Shown: one piece after another, positions 7,047-16,637 of the stretch
Layout: every line of letters starts with the position of its first letter
Position numbering within the stretch: position 1 is the stretch's first letter
Assembly: GCF_000425205.1 (NCBI RefSeq)
Contig: NZ_AULI01000005.1
Location: forward strand, 1-64,000
Direction: 5' to 3'
Source of the DNA: Pontibacillus halophilus JSM 076056 = DSM 19796
GTDB lineage: Bacteria; Bacillota; Bacilli; Bacillales; BH030062
DNA length: 64,000 bases
Made by a program: the position numbers and the translations under genes
Notes under the pieces: model-generated
Told to the model about the DNA's origin: nothing
The model's input: the letters and a program-made list of their open reading frames with translations, nothing else
The model's database searches: none

Positions 7047-8375
7047 TTGGATAAAATTTATGTAGTGGATACAAACGTGCTATTGCAGGACCCAACTTCC
7101 ATCTTTTCATTTGAAGAACATGAAGTAGTCATACCAGCGATTGTGTTAGAAGAAGTGGACTCGAAAAAGCGGAATATGGATGAAATTGGTCGAAATGCAC
7201 GAGAGGTATCGAGATTGATGGACCGGTTACGTACTCAAGGGAAGCTGCATGAGGGAGTGGAACTTCATAACAAAGGACACCTTCGAGTAGAGCTGAACCA
7301 TCGTTCTTTCCAGAAACTAGAAGAGGTATTCATGGAAAGAACGAATGATAATCGTATACTAGCTGTCGCGTTAAATTTATCGATAGAGGAGAAAGAGAAG
7401 GGGTCGAAAAAAGAGGTTATCCTCGTCTCGAAAGATATGATTATGAGAATTAAGGCTGATGCACTAGGGTTACTAGCGGAGGATTTCCTATCAGACCGAG
7501 TTGTTAACGAGGATGTCATTTATAGCGGGTTTAGAGAACTGTATGTATCGGAAGATGATATCAACGTTTTCTTTCAAGCGGGTGAGCTTGACCTCAATCA
7601 ACAAGTCGTACAGGCGCTCTATCCAAATGAGTTCGTCATCTTAAAGAATCGATCGAATCCCTCACACTCTGCTATAGGTATGATAAGGCATCGTGATGGG
7701 ATGCTTCAGAAATGTCGATTCCAGAATGAACAGGCTTGGGGGATCCGTCCTAGAAATGCGCAGCAAACAATGGCACTTGAGTTGTTATTGAGAAAGGATA
7801 TTCCGCTTGTCACAATGGTTGGTAAAGCTGGTACAGGAAAGACCTTACTAGCCTTAGCCGCTGGACTGTTGCAGGTGGAGGATTATCAACTGTACAAGAA
7901 GCTGTTAGTTGCTCGGCCCATTGTTCCGCTTGGGAAGGATATTGGCTATTTACCTGGTGAGAAAGAAGAGAAGTTAAGACCGTGGGTACAACCAATCTAC
8001 GATAATCTAGAATATCTATTTGATGTGAAAAAGCCTGGAGAATTGGACCATATCTTATCCGGGATTGGCTCGATTCAAGTAGAGGCATTAACGTACATTC
8101 GAGGGAGAAGCATTCCGGAGCAACTAATCCTGATTGATGAAGCCCAAAATTTAACTAAGCACGAAGTGAAGACAATTCTTACGCGAATTGGTGAAGGGAG
8201 TAAAATTATTCTGCTTGGAGACCCGCACCAAATTGATCACCCATACTTAGATGAGTACAATAACGGACTTGTCCATGTTGTAGAGAAATTTAAAGACCAA
8301 AAAATAAGCGGTCATGTGAAGTTGGTGAAGGGAGAACGTTCTCCACTTGCTCAAATAGCTGCTGACAATCTATAA
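7047..8375 (+). CDS. phoH2: PhoH2/YlaK: PIN-domain and PhoH-type ATPase fusion
   Basis: A 442-residue protein. The N-terminal PIN ribonuclease domain has VVDTNVLLQDP at the start and EEVDSKKRNMDEIGRNAR. The C-terminal PhoH helicase-like ATPase domain has Walker A GKAGTGKT at residues 259-266 and Walker B-like LIDEAQN. PhoH2 proteins couple ATP-dependent unwinding to RNA cleavage. B. subtilis YlaK has the same architecture and 442 residues. The start is TTG 7047 (or the adjacent TTG 7044): AGGGGG lies 5-8 nt upstream, and the family starts with a short residue run before DKIYVVDTN. The upstream in-frame extension is antisense to the ylaJ start. Monocistronic, closed by a long hairpin shared with ylaL. 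Confidence 0.93.
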   Translation: MDKIYVVDTNVLLQDPTSIFSFEEHEVVIPAIVLEEVDSKKRNMDEIGRNAREVSRLMDRLRTQGKLHEGVELHNKGHLRVELNHRSFQKLEEVFMERTNDNRILAVALNLSIEEKEKGSKKEVILVSKDMIMRIKADALGLLAEDFLSDRVVNEDVIYSGFRELYVSEDDINVFFQAGELDLNQQVVQALYPNEFVILKNRSNPSHSAIGMIRHRDGMLQKCRFQNEQAWGIRPRNAQQTMALELLLRKDIPLVTMVGKAGTGKTLLALAAGLLQVEDYQLYKKLLVARPIVPLGKDIGYLPGEKEEKLRPWVQPIYDNLEYLFDVKKPGELDHILSGIGSIQVEALTYIRGRSIPEQLILIDEAQNLTKHEVKTILTRIGEGSKIILLGDPHQIDHPYLDEYNNGLVHVVEKFKDQKISGHVKLVKGERSPLAQIAADNL

Positions 8376-8418
8376 GAGAAAACCCGTCTGACCATTACTA
8401 AGGCCAGGCGGGTTTCTC
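8376..8418. terminator. Bidirectional terminator between phoH2 and ylaL
   Basis: A long imperfect stem: GAGAAAACCCGTCTGACC against GGCCAGGCGGGTTTCTC with an 8-nt loop, between convergent stop codons. Confidence 0.85.
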
Positions 8419-8423
8419 GTTTA

Positions 8424-8915
8424 TTAAAGGAATTCAATCTTTCTAACATGTGTAATCGGTTCATCTTTATTAGAACCGTCGGCGAAATAAATGTGGACTG
8501 GTCCACCTTCTTTTAACTGTTTCCCGTTTTGTGCGAATAAGAATAGGGCATCTTGTAATTGAGGAAGATTCACTTCCATAGTATCCTCATCAGTGTGGAT
8601 TTTTGCAAAGCGGGCTGATTCTTGTACTTCTGCATTTTGAATGAACGGACGTATTGGCATTACATAAGTCCCTTCAAGGATCTCTCTTTTCTGAAGAGAG
8701 GATATGCTCTTATTAACGGGTGGGTCTAACTTCTGCTGGTACACTTCACGATCCCAGAACTGAGCGGCTTTCTTTACATCCTCATTCTCATCAATAGAAG
8801 CAGTTTGACGGTCTGTAAACGCTTTATCGAAATGGATTTTGCGATCATCAAAAATCCATACGCTTGGGTCAAGTGTGATTGGGTATTGGACGAGCCCTGT
8901 AAGTTGAATAATCAT
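8424..8915 (-). CDS. ylaL: YlaL-like conserved protein
   Basis: A 163-residue soluble protein beginning MIIQLTGLVQYPITLDPSVWIFDDRKI. It contains PIRPFI, a KIHTDEDTMEVNLPQ segment and a C-terminal HIYFADGSN stretch. Length and position between ylaK and glsA match B. subtilis YlaL, whose function I do not know. No signal peptide, membrane helix or catalytic motif is seen. Divergent from glsA (82-bp gap). Confidence 0.82.
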   Translation of the reverse strand: MIIQLTGLVQYPITLDPSVWIFDDRKIHFDKAFTDRQTASIDENEDVKKAAQFWDREVYQQKLDPPVNKSISSLQKREILEGTYVMPIRPFIQNAEVQESARFAKIHTDEDTMEVNLPQLQDALFLFAQNGKQLKEGGPVHIYFADGSNKDEPITHVRKIEFL

Positions 8916-8997
8916 ATATTTTGTCCACCTTTTCTAAAAATTCTCACTCTAGTATATCGAATACTTCAAATCTTTGCATCCAGGAGGGGATTGTACA

Positions 8998-9927
8998 ATG
9001 AAAAAAGTTACAGAATCGATGCTGCACGAATGGATTCAGCAAGCAGAGCCATATAAGTCACTCGGGACAGTGGCGGATTACATTCCAGCGTTACAAAAGC
9101 AAAAACGCGAAGATATCGCAGTTAGTGTTTATCATCTCGACAATGATTGTGTAGGGGCAGGGAATCTTGAGAACACGTTCACAATTCAGAGTATCTCTAA
9201 AGTGTTAGCACTTGCCCTTGCGCTAATGGACCAGGGTGAGGATTATGTGTTCGCTCGCGTTGGGATGGAGCCATCTGGGGATCCATTCCATTCCATTGCT
9301 AAATTGGAACGGACGAATCCTTCAAAGCCACTAAACCCAATGATCAACGCAGGGGCACTAGCGGTTACCAATATGATAATGGGCTCAACTCCAGATGAGA
9401 AAGTAGGTCGATTACTCACCTTGATCCATGAAATGACGAATGATCAAAGCATTGGTTACGATGAGGAAGTTGCACATTCAGAATTTGAGACAGCCTTTCT
9501 AAATCGTTCCTTAAGTTACTTCATGAAGCAGCACGGTGTCATCGAAGGGAGTATAGAAGAGTTGTTGGATGCTTATACGAAGCAATGTGCAATTGAAATG
9601 AACATTAAACAACTTGCTCGTGTAGGGGCGGTCCTTGCGAACGAAGGGCGTGACTTAGAGAGTGGTAGGCAAATCATCCCTGTTCAATTAGCACGAATCT
9701 GTAAGACGTTCATGGTCACATGCGGGATGTACGATGCCTCTGGCTCATTTGCCATCCGTGTAGGAATTCCAGCGAAGAGTGGGGTTTCTGGAGCCATTGT
9801 AGGTGCGTTGAAAGGATATGGCGGTATAGCTGTATTTGGACCCGCTTTAGACGAAAGAGGGAACAGCGTTGTAGGGATGCAAGTACTTGAAACCATGGCA
9901 AGTCGGTTAGAGTTATCAATCTTCTAA
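8998..9927 (+). CDS. glsA: Glutaminase A
   Basis: A 309-residue serine-dependent glutaminase (beta-lactamase-like fold) that hydrolyses L-glutamine to glutamate and ammonia. The catalytic Ser-x-x-Lys is SISK at residues 65-68. PMINAGALAV follows near residue 117, YxxxC-type elements are seen near residue 190, and AKSGVSGAI at about residues 260-268 carries the KSG-like motif. AGGAGGGG lies 8 nt before ATG 8998, which sets the start. In B. subtilis the gene at this place is glsA2 (ylaM). Monocistronic as far as visible. Confidence 0.96.
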   Translation: MKKVTESMLHEWIQQAEPYKSLGTVADYIPALQKQKREDIAVSVYHLDNDCVGAGNLENTFTIQSISKVLALALALMDQGEDYVFARVGMEPSGDPFHSIAKLERTNPSKPLNPMINAGALAVTNMIMGSTPDEKVGRLLTLIHEMTNDQSIGYDEEVAHSEFETAFLNRSLSYFMKQHGVIEGSIEELLDAYTKQCAIEMNIKQLARVGAVLANEGRDLESGRQIIPVQLARICKTFMVTCGMYDASGSFAIRVGIPAKSGVSGAIVGALKGYGGIAVFGPALDERGNSVVGMQVLETMASRLELSIF

Positions 9928-9966
9928 AGGGGAGCCGTATAAATTTTACAGAACATGTATCTATTC

Positions 9967-9995
9967 TTGCAATTTTTCGGGTGAGACGCTAATAT
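9967..9995 (+). promoter_or_regulatory. Sigma-A promoter of ylaN
   Basis: TTGCAA (9967-9972), a 17-nt spacer, then TAATAT (9990-9995), 38 bp before the ylaN start. Confidence 0.7.
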
Positions 9996-10033
9996 AAATA
10001 GAAGAAAGTCTGTATATATCGGAGGGGATTACC

Positions 10034-10321
10034 ATGTCATCCGAAGTAGCGATCGATCACCGACAACAAGCTTATGCCCTTCTTAAGGCTGATGCAGAGA
10101 AAATTGCGAGACTAATCAAAGTGCAGATGGATAACTTAACCATGCCTCAATGTCCTCTGTATGAAGAGGTTTTAGATACACAAATGTTCGGTTTATCCAG
10201 AGAGATTGATTTCGCTGTTCGCTTGAACTTAATAAACGAAGAAGACGGGAAGAAACTGCTTGAAAATCTTGAGCAGGAAATGAATGCACTACATGAAGCT
10301 TCCCAACGTGCCAAATCTTAA
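10034..10321 (+). CDS. ylaN: YlaN, UPF0358 iron-responsive regulator of Fur
   Basis: A 95-residue all-helical protein of family UPF0358 ([24 protein letters not shown]...). YlaN is essential in B. subtilis on iron-poor media. Recent work reports that it binds Fe(II) and relieves Fur repression; I recall this from the literature and it is not visible in the sequence. The [16 protein letters not shown] segment at about residues 37-52 is a family hallmark. The GGAGGGG ribosome binding site and a good sigma-A promoter mark a single-gene unit; the terminator begins in the stop codon. Confidence 0.95.
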   Translation: MSSEVAIDHRQQAYALLKADAEKIARLIKVQMDNLTMPQCPLYEEVLDTQMFGLSREIDFAVRLNLINEEDGKKLLENLEQEMNALHEASQRAKS

Positions 10322-10360
10322 ACTCAAATTACTCCTTTTGGAGCTAATTTGAGTTTTTTT
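10321..10360 (+). terminator. Intrinsic terminator of ylaN
   Basis: AACTCAAATTA pairs with TAATTTGAGTT, with an inner CTCC-TTTT-GGAG stem, followed by a T7 run. Confidence 0.92.
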
Positions 10361-10498
10361 GCGTATATACGACACTTAAATCCTGTCTTACAATAAATAC
10401 ACAGGAAATAGAGGGGATTTCGTGAAGAAAGAAGGAAATTTCGAGAATAATCTAGTAAACTATAGACAGAAACAACTTCTACATAAGGATGAAAAAAC

Positions 10499-11707
10499 AT
10501 GAAAAAATTCTTCAAAGACTACGACTTTACATTGCTATTTGCTCCTCTTCTGTTAACCGCGTTCGGAGTGGTTATGGTATATAGTGCCTCCATGGTATAT
10601 GCAGTAATTGGAGAAGGGCTAAGTAGCACACATTATTTCAAAAAACAGCTCACGTGGGTCAGCCTTGGATTGGTTGGATTCGTGACGATGATGTACTTTC
10701 CTTACCAAAAGCTTCAAAAACTCCGTAAGTTAATTCTCTTATTTGTCATTATCAGCTTACTTGCGGTCCAATTATTTGGGACAACCGTTAACAATGCGAA
10801 GTCATGGATAGACCTCGGTCTATTTAACTTTCAGCCTTCAGAAACAGCAAAGATTGGTCTAGTTATCTTTTTGAGTGCCATCTTTGCTAGACGCCAGGCT
10901 TATATGGAACAATTCGGACAAGCTGTCATTGGTCCGTTGATTGTTACGTCAATTGTATTCAGCCTAATTGTTTTTCAGCCTGATATCGGAACGGGTGCGA
11001 TTGTATTGGCGATAGCGGCTAGTGTGTTTATTAGCTCTGGCATGCAAATGAAGCATGTTGCTTTAATGGGAATAGCGGGCATTGTAACCATTGCATTTGC
11101 AGCGATGAATATGGTGAGTGTGGAGCGTGTCAGTCGTTTTACAGGTGCCTATCAACCATTCCAGTTCCCAGAAAGTGATGGTTATCACTTGATTCAATCT
11201 TATGTAGCTATTGGTACTGGTGGTTTGGGTGGAGAAGGGCTTGGCCAAGGTGTTCAGAAGCTTGGCTATTTATTAGAACCACATACAGATTTCATCATGG
11301 CAGTTATTGCTGAAGAATTAGGTGTCATTGGAGTCGCCATCGTTATTGGATTATTGGCGCTCATTGTATTGCGTGGATTTTTCATTGCGAGAAAATGTAA
11401 GGATGCGTTTGGAAGTCTACTTGCCATTGGTATATCCTTCATGATTGGAATCCAGGCATTTATTAACTTGGGAGCGGTTAGCGGTTTGTTGCCTGTTACC
11501 GGTGTCCCACTTCCCTTTGTCAGCTATGGGGGCTCATCCCTGTTAGTGCTACTTGCTTCTGTAGGGATTTTAAATAATATTGCACGACAAGTACGCAGTG
11601 AGGACTACACATCAATCAAGAAAACAGAGGATGTAGATACAACAAGAGAACGAACATCGTACACTCCCCACTATCAAAATCGAGGAGGAAAACCATGGGT
11701 GAAGTAA
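10499..11707 (+). CDS. ftsW: FtsW, septal SEDS peptidoglycan glycosyltransferase
   Basis: A 402-residue membrane protein of the SEDS family with about ten transmembrane helices. VMVYSASMVYA is near residue 24, FQPDIGTGA near residue 162 contains the catalytic-type aspartate, and the signature VTGVPLPFVSYGGSS is near residue 330. FtsW polymerises glycan strands with its cognate PBP2B (pbpB at 46.3 kb). The gene is in the ylaO position upstream of pycA, as in B. subtilis. The soluble basic tail after residue 365 overlaps the first 13 nt of pycA. The ribosome binding site AAGGATG is modest. Confidence 0.94.
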   Translation: MKKFFKDYDFTLLFAPLLLTAFGVVMVYSASMVYAVIGEGLSSTHYFKKQLTWVSLGLVGFVTMMYFPYQKLQKLRKLILLFVIISLLAVQLFGTTVNNAKSWIDLGLFNFQPSETAKIGLVIFLSAIFARRQAYMEQFGQAVIGPLIVTSIVFSLIVFQPDIGTGAIVLAIAASVFISSGMQMKHVALMGIAGIVTIAFAAMNMVSVERVSRFTGAYQPFQFPESDGYHLIQSYVAIGTGGLGGEGLGQGVQKLGYLLEPHTDFIMAVIAEELGVIGVAIVIGLLALIVLRGFFIARKCKDAFGSLLAIGISFMIGIQAFINLGAVSGLLPVTGVPLPFVSYGGSSLLVLLASVGILNNIARQVRSEDYTSIKKTEDVDTTRERTSYTPHYQNRGGKPWVK

Positions 11708-14700
11708 CGTCAATTCGTAAAATGTTAGTAGCGAATCGCGGTGAGATCGCGATTCGCGTTTTTCGGGCCTGTACGGAGCTTGATATCCGTACAGTTGCCA
11801 TCTACTCAAAAGAGGATGTAGGTTCTTATCACCGCTATAAAGCTGATGAAGCCTACTTAGTTGGGGAAGGGAAGAAGCCGATTGATGCTTATTTGGATAT
11901 TGAAGGCATCATCGATATTGCTAAATCCGTAGGTGTAGACGCGATTCATCCAGGCTACGGATTTCTATCAGAAAACATTCACTTCGCCAGACGCTGTGAA
12001 GAAGAAGGGTTAATCTTTGTTGGTCCTACGAGCGAACATTTAGATATGTTCGGTGATAAAGTAAAGGCTAGAACACAAGCCATCCAAGCAGGTATACCGG
12101 TCATCCCAGGAAGCGATGGCCCAGTTGGAAGTATAGAGGAAGTACAAGCATTTGCTCGTACATATGGCTATCCAATTATGGTGAAGGCTTCACTAGGTGG
12201 CGGTGGACGTGGCATGAGGATTGTGAGAGATGAGAATGCCTTACAAGACTCTTATGACCGCGCCAAGTCAGAAGCAAAGGCTGCGTTTGGCAATGATGAG
12301 CTTTACGTAGAGAAGCTAGTTGAGAAGCCGAAGCACATAGAAGTTCAGATTCTAGGGGATGCTGATGGGAATATCGTGCACTTGTATGAGCGCGATTGTT
12401 CTGTACAAAGACGCCATCAGAAAGTCGTCGAAGTTGCACCAAGTGTTTCACTTCCAACACAATTAAGAGAAGAAATATGCAATGCTGCCGTCAAGCTAAT
12501 GAATAATGTACGCTATTTAAACGCAGGGACAGTGGAATTCCTTGTTACAGACGAAGAATTCTTCTTTATTGAAGTGAACCCGCGTGTTCAAGTCGAGCAT
12601 ACCATCACGGAATTAATCACGGGTATTGACATTGTTCAAGCCCAAATTATGATTGCCGAAGGTCATAATCTTCATGCATCTCCAATCTCAATCCCACACC
12701 AAGATGATCTACGTACGAATGGATACGCCATTCAATCTCGTGTTACTACAGAAGACCCACTCAATCAGTTTATGCCTGACACAGGTAAAATTATGGCCTA
12801 TCGTTCTGGCGGAGGCTTTGGGGTACGCTTAGATGCCGGTAACGGTTTCCAAGGTGCAGTTATCTCTCCCTACTACGACTCACTGTTAGTAAAAGTCTCA
12901 ACATGGGCCTTAACATTTGAACAAGCCGCTCATAAAATGGTTCGTAATTTACGTGAATTTAGAATTAGAGGAATCAAGACAAATATTCCGTTTTTAGAGA
13001 ACGTCGTGTTACATAAACAATTCTTAAATGGTTCGTATGATACGACGTTTATTGATCAGACACCTGAGTTGTTCGTATTTCCAAAGCGAAAAGACCGAGG
13101 AACGAAGATGTTGAACTATATCGCGGACACAACTGTAAACGGTTTCAAAGGGACGACGAAGAAGAAGAAACCAATCGTCAATCCAGCACGATCTCCGGTG
13201 GGAGATAGGGGGGGCGTTTCAACGAGTCGTAATCCAAAGCAACTACTTGATGAAGAAGGTCCAGAAGCGGTTGCAGCATGGTTAAAACAACAGAAGGAAG
13301 TGCTTTACACGGATACGACATTTAGAGATGCCCACCAGTCTTTGTTAGCTACTCGTATTCGAACAAGAGACTTAGAATCCATTGCAGAACCGACGGCGTC
13401 TTTATTGCCCAACTTATTCTCACTTGAGATGTGGGGTGGAGCTACGTTCGATGTAGCCTATCGATTCTTGAAGGAAGACCCGTGGGAACGTCTGCTTAAG
13501 CTTCGGGAGAAAATGCCGAACATGCTCTTTCAAATGTTGCTGCGTTCAAGCAATGCTGTCGGCTACAAGAATTATCCAGACAACGTTATTCAAGAATTTG
13601 TTACCCAAAGTTCCCAAGCAGGGATTGATGTCTTCCGAATCTTTGACAGTTTGAACTGGGTGGAAGGTATGAAACATACCATCCATGCTGTGCGAGAGAA
13701 TGGAAAGATTGCTGAAGCATCCATGTGCTATACAGGGGATATTCTGGACCGGAACCGCTCCAAGTATAATTTGGAGTACTACAAGCAGCTTGCTAAAGAG
13801 CTTCAACAAGCAGGTGCACACGTGCTAGGGATTAAAGATATGGCAGGTCTCCTGAAACCAGAATCTGCATACCAGCTTGTTCGCACATTAAAAGAGTCAA
13901 TCGACATTCCAATCCATCTTCATACACACGATACAAGTGGAAACGGAATCTTTACGTATGCGCGTGCAATTGAAGCGGGTGTAGATGCTGTGGATGTAGC
14001 TGTAGGTACAATGGCAGGCTTAACATCCCAACCGAGTGCAAGTTCCCTTTATTACGCCCTTGAAGGGAATGATCGTAAGCCGAATATAGATGTGCAAGCT
14101 TATGAAGAATTAGGGCATTACTGGCAAGACGTCCGTCGTTACTATGAGGACTTCGAAAGTGGAATTCTATCTCCACACACAGAAGTCTATGAGCATGAGA
14201 TGCCGGGGGGACAGTATAGCAATCTTCAACAGCAAGCAAAGGCGGTTGGCCTAGGCGAGCGTTGGGATGAAGTGAAGAATATGTACCGAAGAGTCAATGA
14301 TCTGTTTGGTGACATTGTTAAAGTAACCCCATCCTCGAAGGTAGTAGGAGACATGGCACTATTCATGGTCCAGAACGATTTAACTGAACAAGATATCTAC
14401 GAGAAAGGGGAAGGCATTCGTTTCCCTGATTCGGTAATAGAATTGTTCCAAGGTTATCTTGGTCAACCGTACCAAGGATTTCCAGAACAGTTACAGAAGA
14501 TTATTCTTAAAGGAAGAGAAGCGATTACGGTTCGCCCTGGAGAGCTCTATGAGGATGTGGATTTCAGTCAGCTTAAAGAAGAGCTGTTTCATAAGTTGGA
14601 CAGACAAGTAACAGACTTCGATGTGATTTCTTATGCACTTTATCCGAAGGTGTTTATGGACTACCATTCCTTTTACGAACAATATGGCAATATGTCTGTC

Positions 14701-15147
14701 TTAGACACACTCACGTTCTTCTATGGTATGCGTCTTGGAGAATCCATTGAAGTCGAAATTGAACAAGGAAAGACGTTAATTGTAAAGCTTGTTTCCTTAG
14801 GTGAGCCTCAGGTAGATGGAACGAGAGTCGTTTATTTCGAATTAAATGGACAGTCTCGAGAAGTTGTCGTTCGGGACCAAAGTATCCAAACCTCTGTAAA
14901 AGAAAGACCAAAAATGGATGCCTCGAATCCTTCTCATATCGGAGCTACGATGCCAGGAACAGTAGTAAACGTGTTAACTGAATCTGGCGAGCAAGTGAAG
15001 AAGGGGGATCATCTTATGATCACAGAAGCGATGAAGATGGAGACGACGGTACAAGCTCCATTTGATGGGGTTGTAAGCCAAGTGCATGTTGCGAATGGCG
15101 ATGCTATTAAGGTTGGAGATCTATTAATAGAAGTCTCTTCAAACTAA
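11695..15147 (+). CDS. pycA: Pyruvate carboxylase
   Basis: A 1150-residue single-chain pyruvate carboxylase (pyruvate + HCO3- + ATP to oxaloacetate), almost the same length as B. subtilis PycA (1148). Domains: biotin carboxylase (about 1-455, with KASLGGGGRGMR and FIEVNPRVQVEHT), carboxyltransferase TIM barrel (from YTDTTFRDAHQSLLATR at about residue 535), the PYC-OADA linker, and the biotinyl domain with AMKM, biotinylated Lys1114. The start ATG 11695 lies inside ftsW (13-nt overlap), preceded by GAGGAGGAAAA, so translation is probably coupled to ftsW. A strong terminator follows. Confidence 0.98.
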   Translation: MGEVTSIRKMLVANRGEIAIRVFRACTELDIRTVAIYSKEDVGSYHRYKADEAYLVGEGKKPIDAYLDIEGIIDIAKSVGVDAIHPGYGFLSENIHFARRCEEEGLIFVGPTSEHLDMFGDKVKARTQAIQAGIPVIPGSDGPVGSIEEVQAFARTYGYPIMVKASLGGGGRGMRIVRDENALQDSYDRAKSEAKAAFGNDELYVEKLVEKPKHIEVQILGDADGNIVHLYERDCSVQRRHQKVVEVAPSVSLPTQLREEICNAAVKLMNNVRYLNAGTVEFLVTDEEFFFIEVNPRVQVEHTITELITGIDIVQAQIMIAEGHNLHASPISIPHQDDLRTNGYAIQSRVTTEDPLNQFMPDTGKIMAYRSGGGFGVRLDAGNGFQGAVISPYYDSLLVKVSTWALTFEQAAHKMVRNLREFRIRGIKTNIPFLENVVLHKQFLNGSYDTTFIDQTPELFVFPKRKDRGTKMLNYIADTTVNGFKGTTKKKKPIVNPARSPVGDRGGVSTSRNPKQLLDEEGPEAVAAWLKQQKEVLYTDTTFRDAHQSLLATRIRTRDLESIAEPTASLLPNLFSLEMWGGATFDVAYRFLKEDPWERLLKLREKMPNMLFQMLLRSSNAVGYKNYPDNVIQEFVTQSSQAGIDVFRIFDSLNWVEGMKHTIHAVRENGKIAEASMCYTGDILDRNRSKYNLEYYKQLAKELQQAGAHVLGIKDMAGLLKPESAYQLVRTLKESIDIPIHLHTHDTSGNGIFTYARAIEAGVDAVDVAVGTMAGLTSQPSASSLYYALEGNDRKPNIDVQAYEELGHYWQDVRRYYEDFESGILSPHTEVYEHEMPGGQYSNLQQQAKAVGLGERWDEVKNMYRRVNDLFGDIVKVTPSSKVVGDMALFMVQNDLTEQDIYEKGEGIRFPDSVIELFQGYLGQPYQGFPEQLQKIILKGREAITVRPGELYEDVDFSQLKEELFHKLDRQVTDFDVISYALYPKVFMDYHSFYEQYGNMSVLDTLTFFYGMRLGESIEVEIEQGKTLIVKLVSLGEPQVDGTRVVYFELNGQSREVVVRDQSIQTSVKERPKMDASNPSHIGATMPGTVVNVLTESGEQVKKGDHLMITEAMKMETTVQAPFDGVVSQVHVANGDAIKVGDLLIEVSSN

Positions 15148-15163
15148 CTGTGTTCACAAAATA

Positions 15164-15196
15164 AAACAAGCTCAGAGCTAGGCTCTGAGCTTGTTT
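15164..15196. terminator. Bidirectional terminator between pycA and ctaA
   Basis: A perfect 15-bp stem (15164-15178 with 15182-15196), loop TAG, between convergent genes, T/A-rich on both sides. Confidence 0.93.
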
Positions 15197-15204
15197 ATTG
15201 TGTA

Positions 15205-16155
15205 CTATGCTTGTTGTTGTTTCGCTTCTGAAGATTGTAGCATTTCCTTTTCGTATTTTGCACTTCGATTTGAAAGGAGTACAAAGTACGTTAACAGTCC
15301 AAAGAAGATGGAAATAATCAATGCATGGAATAACGGGAATAGCAGTTCAGACAGCGTCATAACGGTCATCGCACCTGTTAGTCCCTGCAAGAAAATAAGC
15401 GTCGTAGCTACGACCCATCCGCCGAACATAAGCTGACTATGACGGTAACTCTTCGTAATACGGAAGAGTAGGTAAATAACCCAAATGACAAGAACACCTG
15501 CTGCTAATCTGTGACCCATTTGCACAGTTTGGATAAAGGAAAAGTTCCAATCACCAGGTGCATAGTTGCTACAAAACGGGAAACTACCGCAAGCGAACTG
15601 TGCTTCTGTGTGGCGAACGAGTGCCCCTGTATAGGTTACCGCTAATGTATACAAGGTAATCCCATAAAAATGTTTACGTAAACCGCTATCAATCTTTAAG
15701 GACTTCGCGTCAAATTTAAGATCAACTTCAAATACAAGCAATGTTAGAAGTAGGATTGATGCAAATGAAATAAGCGAAATACCAAAGTGAGCAGCAAGTG
15801 TAAAGTCGTTCTGGCCGAAGACAACGGCTGCTGCCCCGATAAGCCCTTGAAGAACGAGGAAGAATACGGAAAGGATGGCAAGAAGCTTCGTTTCTCGTTT
15901 ATGTCCAATCTTTCTCCAAGCGATAATAGCCATTAATAGAACTAAGAATCCAACGCCACCTGATACTACACGGTGACTCAGTTCGATAATTAACTCTGGG
16001 GTAATATTTGACGGGATGAGTTGCCCGTGGCATAGCGGCCAGCTACGTCCACAACCCATTCCGGATTCTGTCTTCGTTACAAGCGCTCCACCAATGAGCA
16101 CAAATAACATCCCAAGTGAAGACAGGACTGAAAGGAATTTTAATAATTTCATCAT
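15205..16155 (-). CDS. ctaA: Heme A synthase CtaA
   Basis: A 316-residue membrane protein with eight predicted helices. It oxidises the C8 methyl of heme O to the formyl of heme A, the cofactor of the caa3 oxidase encoded beside it. Visible marks are the first-helix GGALVTKTESGMGCG with the paired Cys (GCGRSWPLCHG), ELSHRVV (heme-ligand His), LVRHTEAQFACGSFPFC with the second Cys pair, and QMGHRLAAG. The start ATGATG at 16155 lies 7 nt after GGAGG. Divergent from ctaB as in B. subtilis, where the pair is under ResDE control. Confidence 0.96.
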   Translation of the reverse strand: MMKLLKFLSVLSSLGMLFVLIGGALVTKTESGMGCGRSWPLCHGQLIPSNITPELIIELSHRVVSGGVGFLVLLMAIIAWRKIGHKRETKLLAILSVFFLVLQGLIGAAAVVFGQNDFTLAAHFGISLISFASILLLTLLVFEVDLKFDAKSLKIDSGLRKHFYGITLYTLAVTYTGALVRHTEAQFACGSFPFCSNYAPGDWNFSFIQTVQMGHRLAAGVLVIWVIYLLFRITKSYRHSQLMFGGWVVATTLIFLQGLTGAMTVMTLSELLFPLFHALIISIFFGLLTYFVLLSNRSAKYEKEMLQSSEAKQQQA

Positions 16156-16637
16156 AGATGTTCCTCCACCTCTCTGTGTATCTAGTGGAATACTTACATA
16201 GTAATATAGTCAAGAAAAGTCGTGCAATCTTTATTCTGTTTGTTCATCAAACCGACACAAACTTTATCATATCATGGATTGCTCCTATGTACAGTATTGG
16301 TAAAGAAGGAACCGTAAAAAAGGATGATAAAGGAAAAAATGTGACTACTTCTTGAACAAAATGACAAAAAGTTCTTGCAACTTGTTTCTTTGTTTGCTAG
16401 AAATAAAAAGGAGAAACTTCCTTCTTTTACATAATGTTCAATGTTTCTTCACAAAGGCTGTATAAATCATGACAATATTGTGGATTAAATAGAATCTAAA
16501 AATATTCCATGATACAATGAGATTGTTGTAGTCTGCTACTAGAAACGAGATTGTTACCCTCCTAAATAAAAGAACTGAAGCTTGTTTAGTAGCGTTATAT
16601 TTGTGAGGGAAGTTGAAGGAGGAAGGTTGAGAAGACT
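16156..16637. other. Divergent ctaA/ctaB control region
   Basis: 482 bp without a credible gene. The ctaB side holds an extended -10 promoter (see 16510-16518). The ctaA side has an A/T-rich stretch with TTGACT at about 16211 on the minus strand but no -10 at a convincing distance. ResD sites are expected here from B. subtilis, but I could not define them by eye. Confidence 0.5.
16510..16518 (+). promoter_or_regulatory. Extended -10 promoter of ctaB
   Basis: TGATACAAT (TGn plus TACAAT) with a poor -35 (TAGAAT, 17-nt spacer), about 120 bp before ctaB. A poor -35 fits an activator-dependent promoter, which is an inference. Confidence 0.5.
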
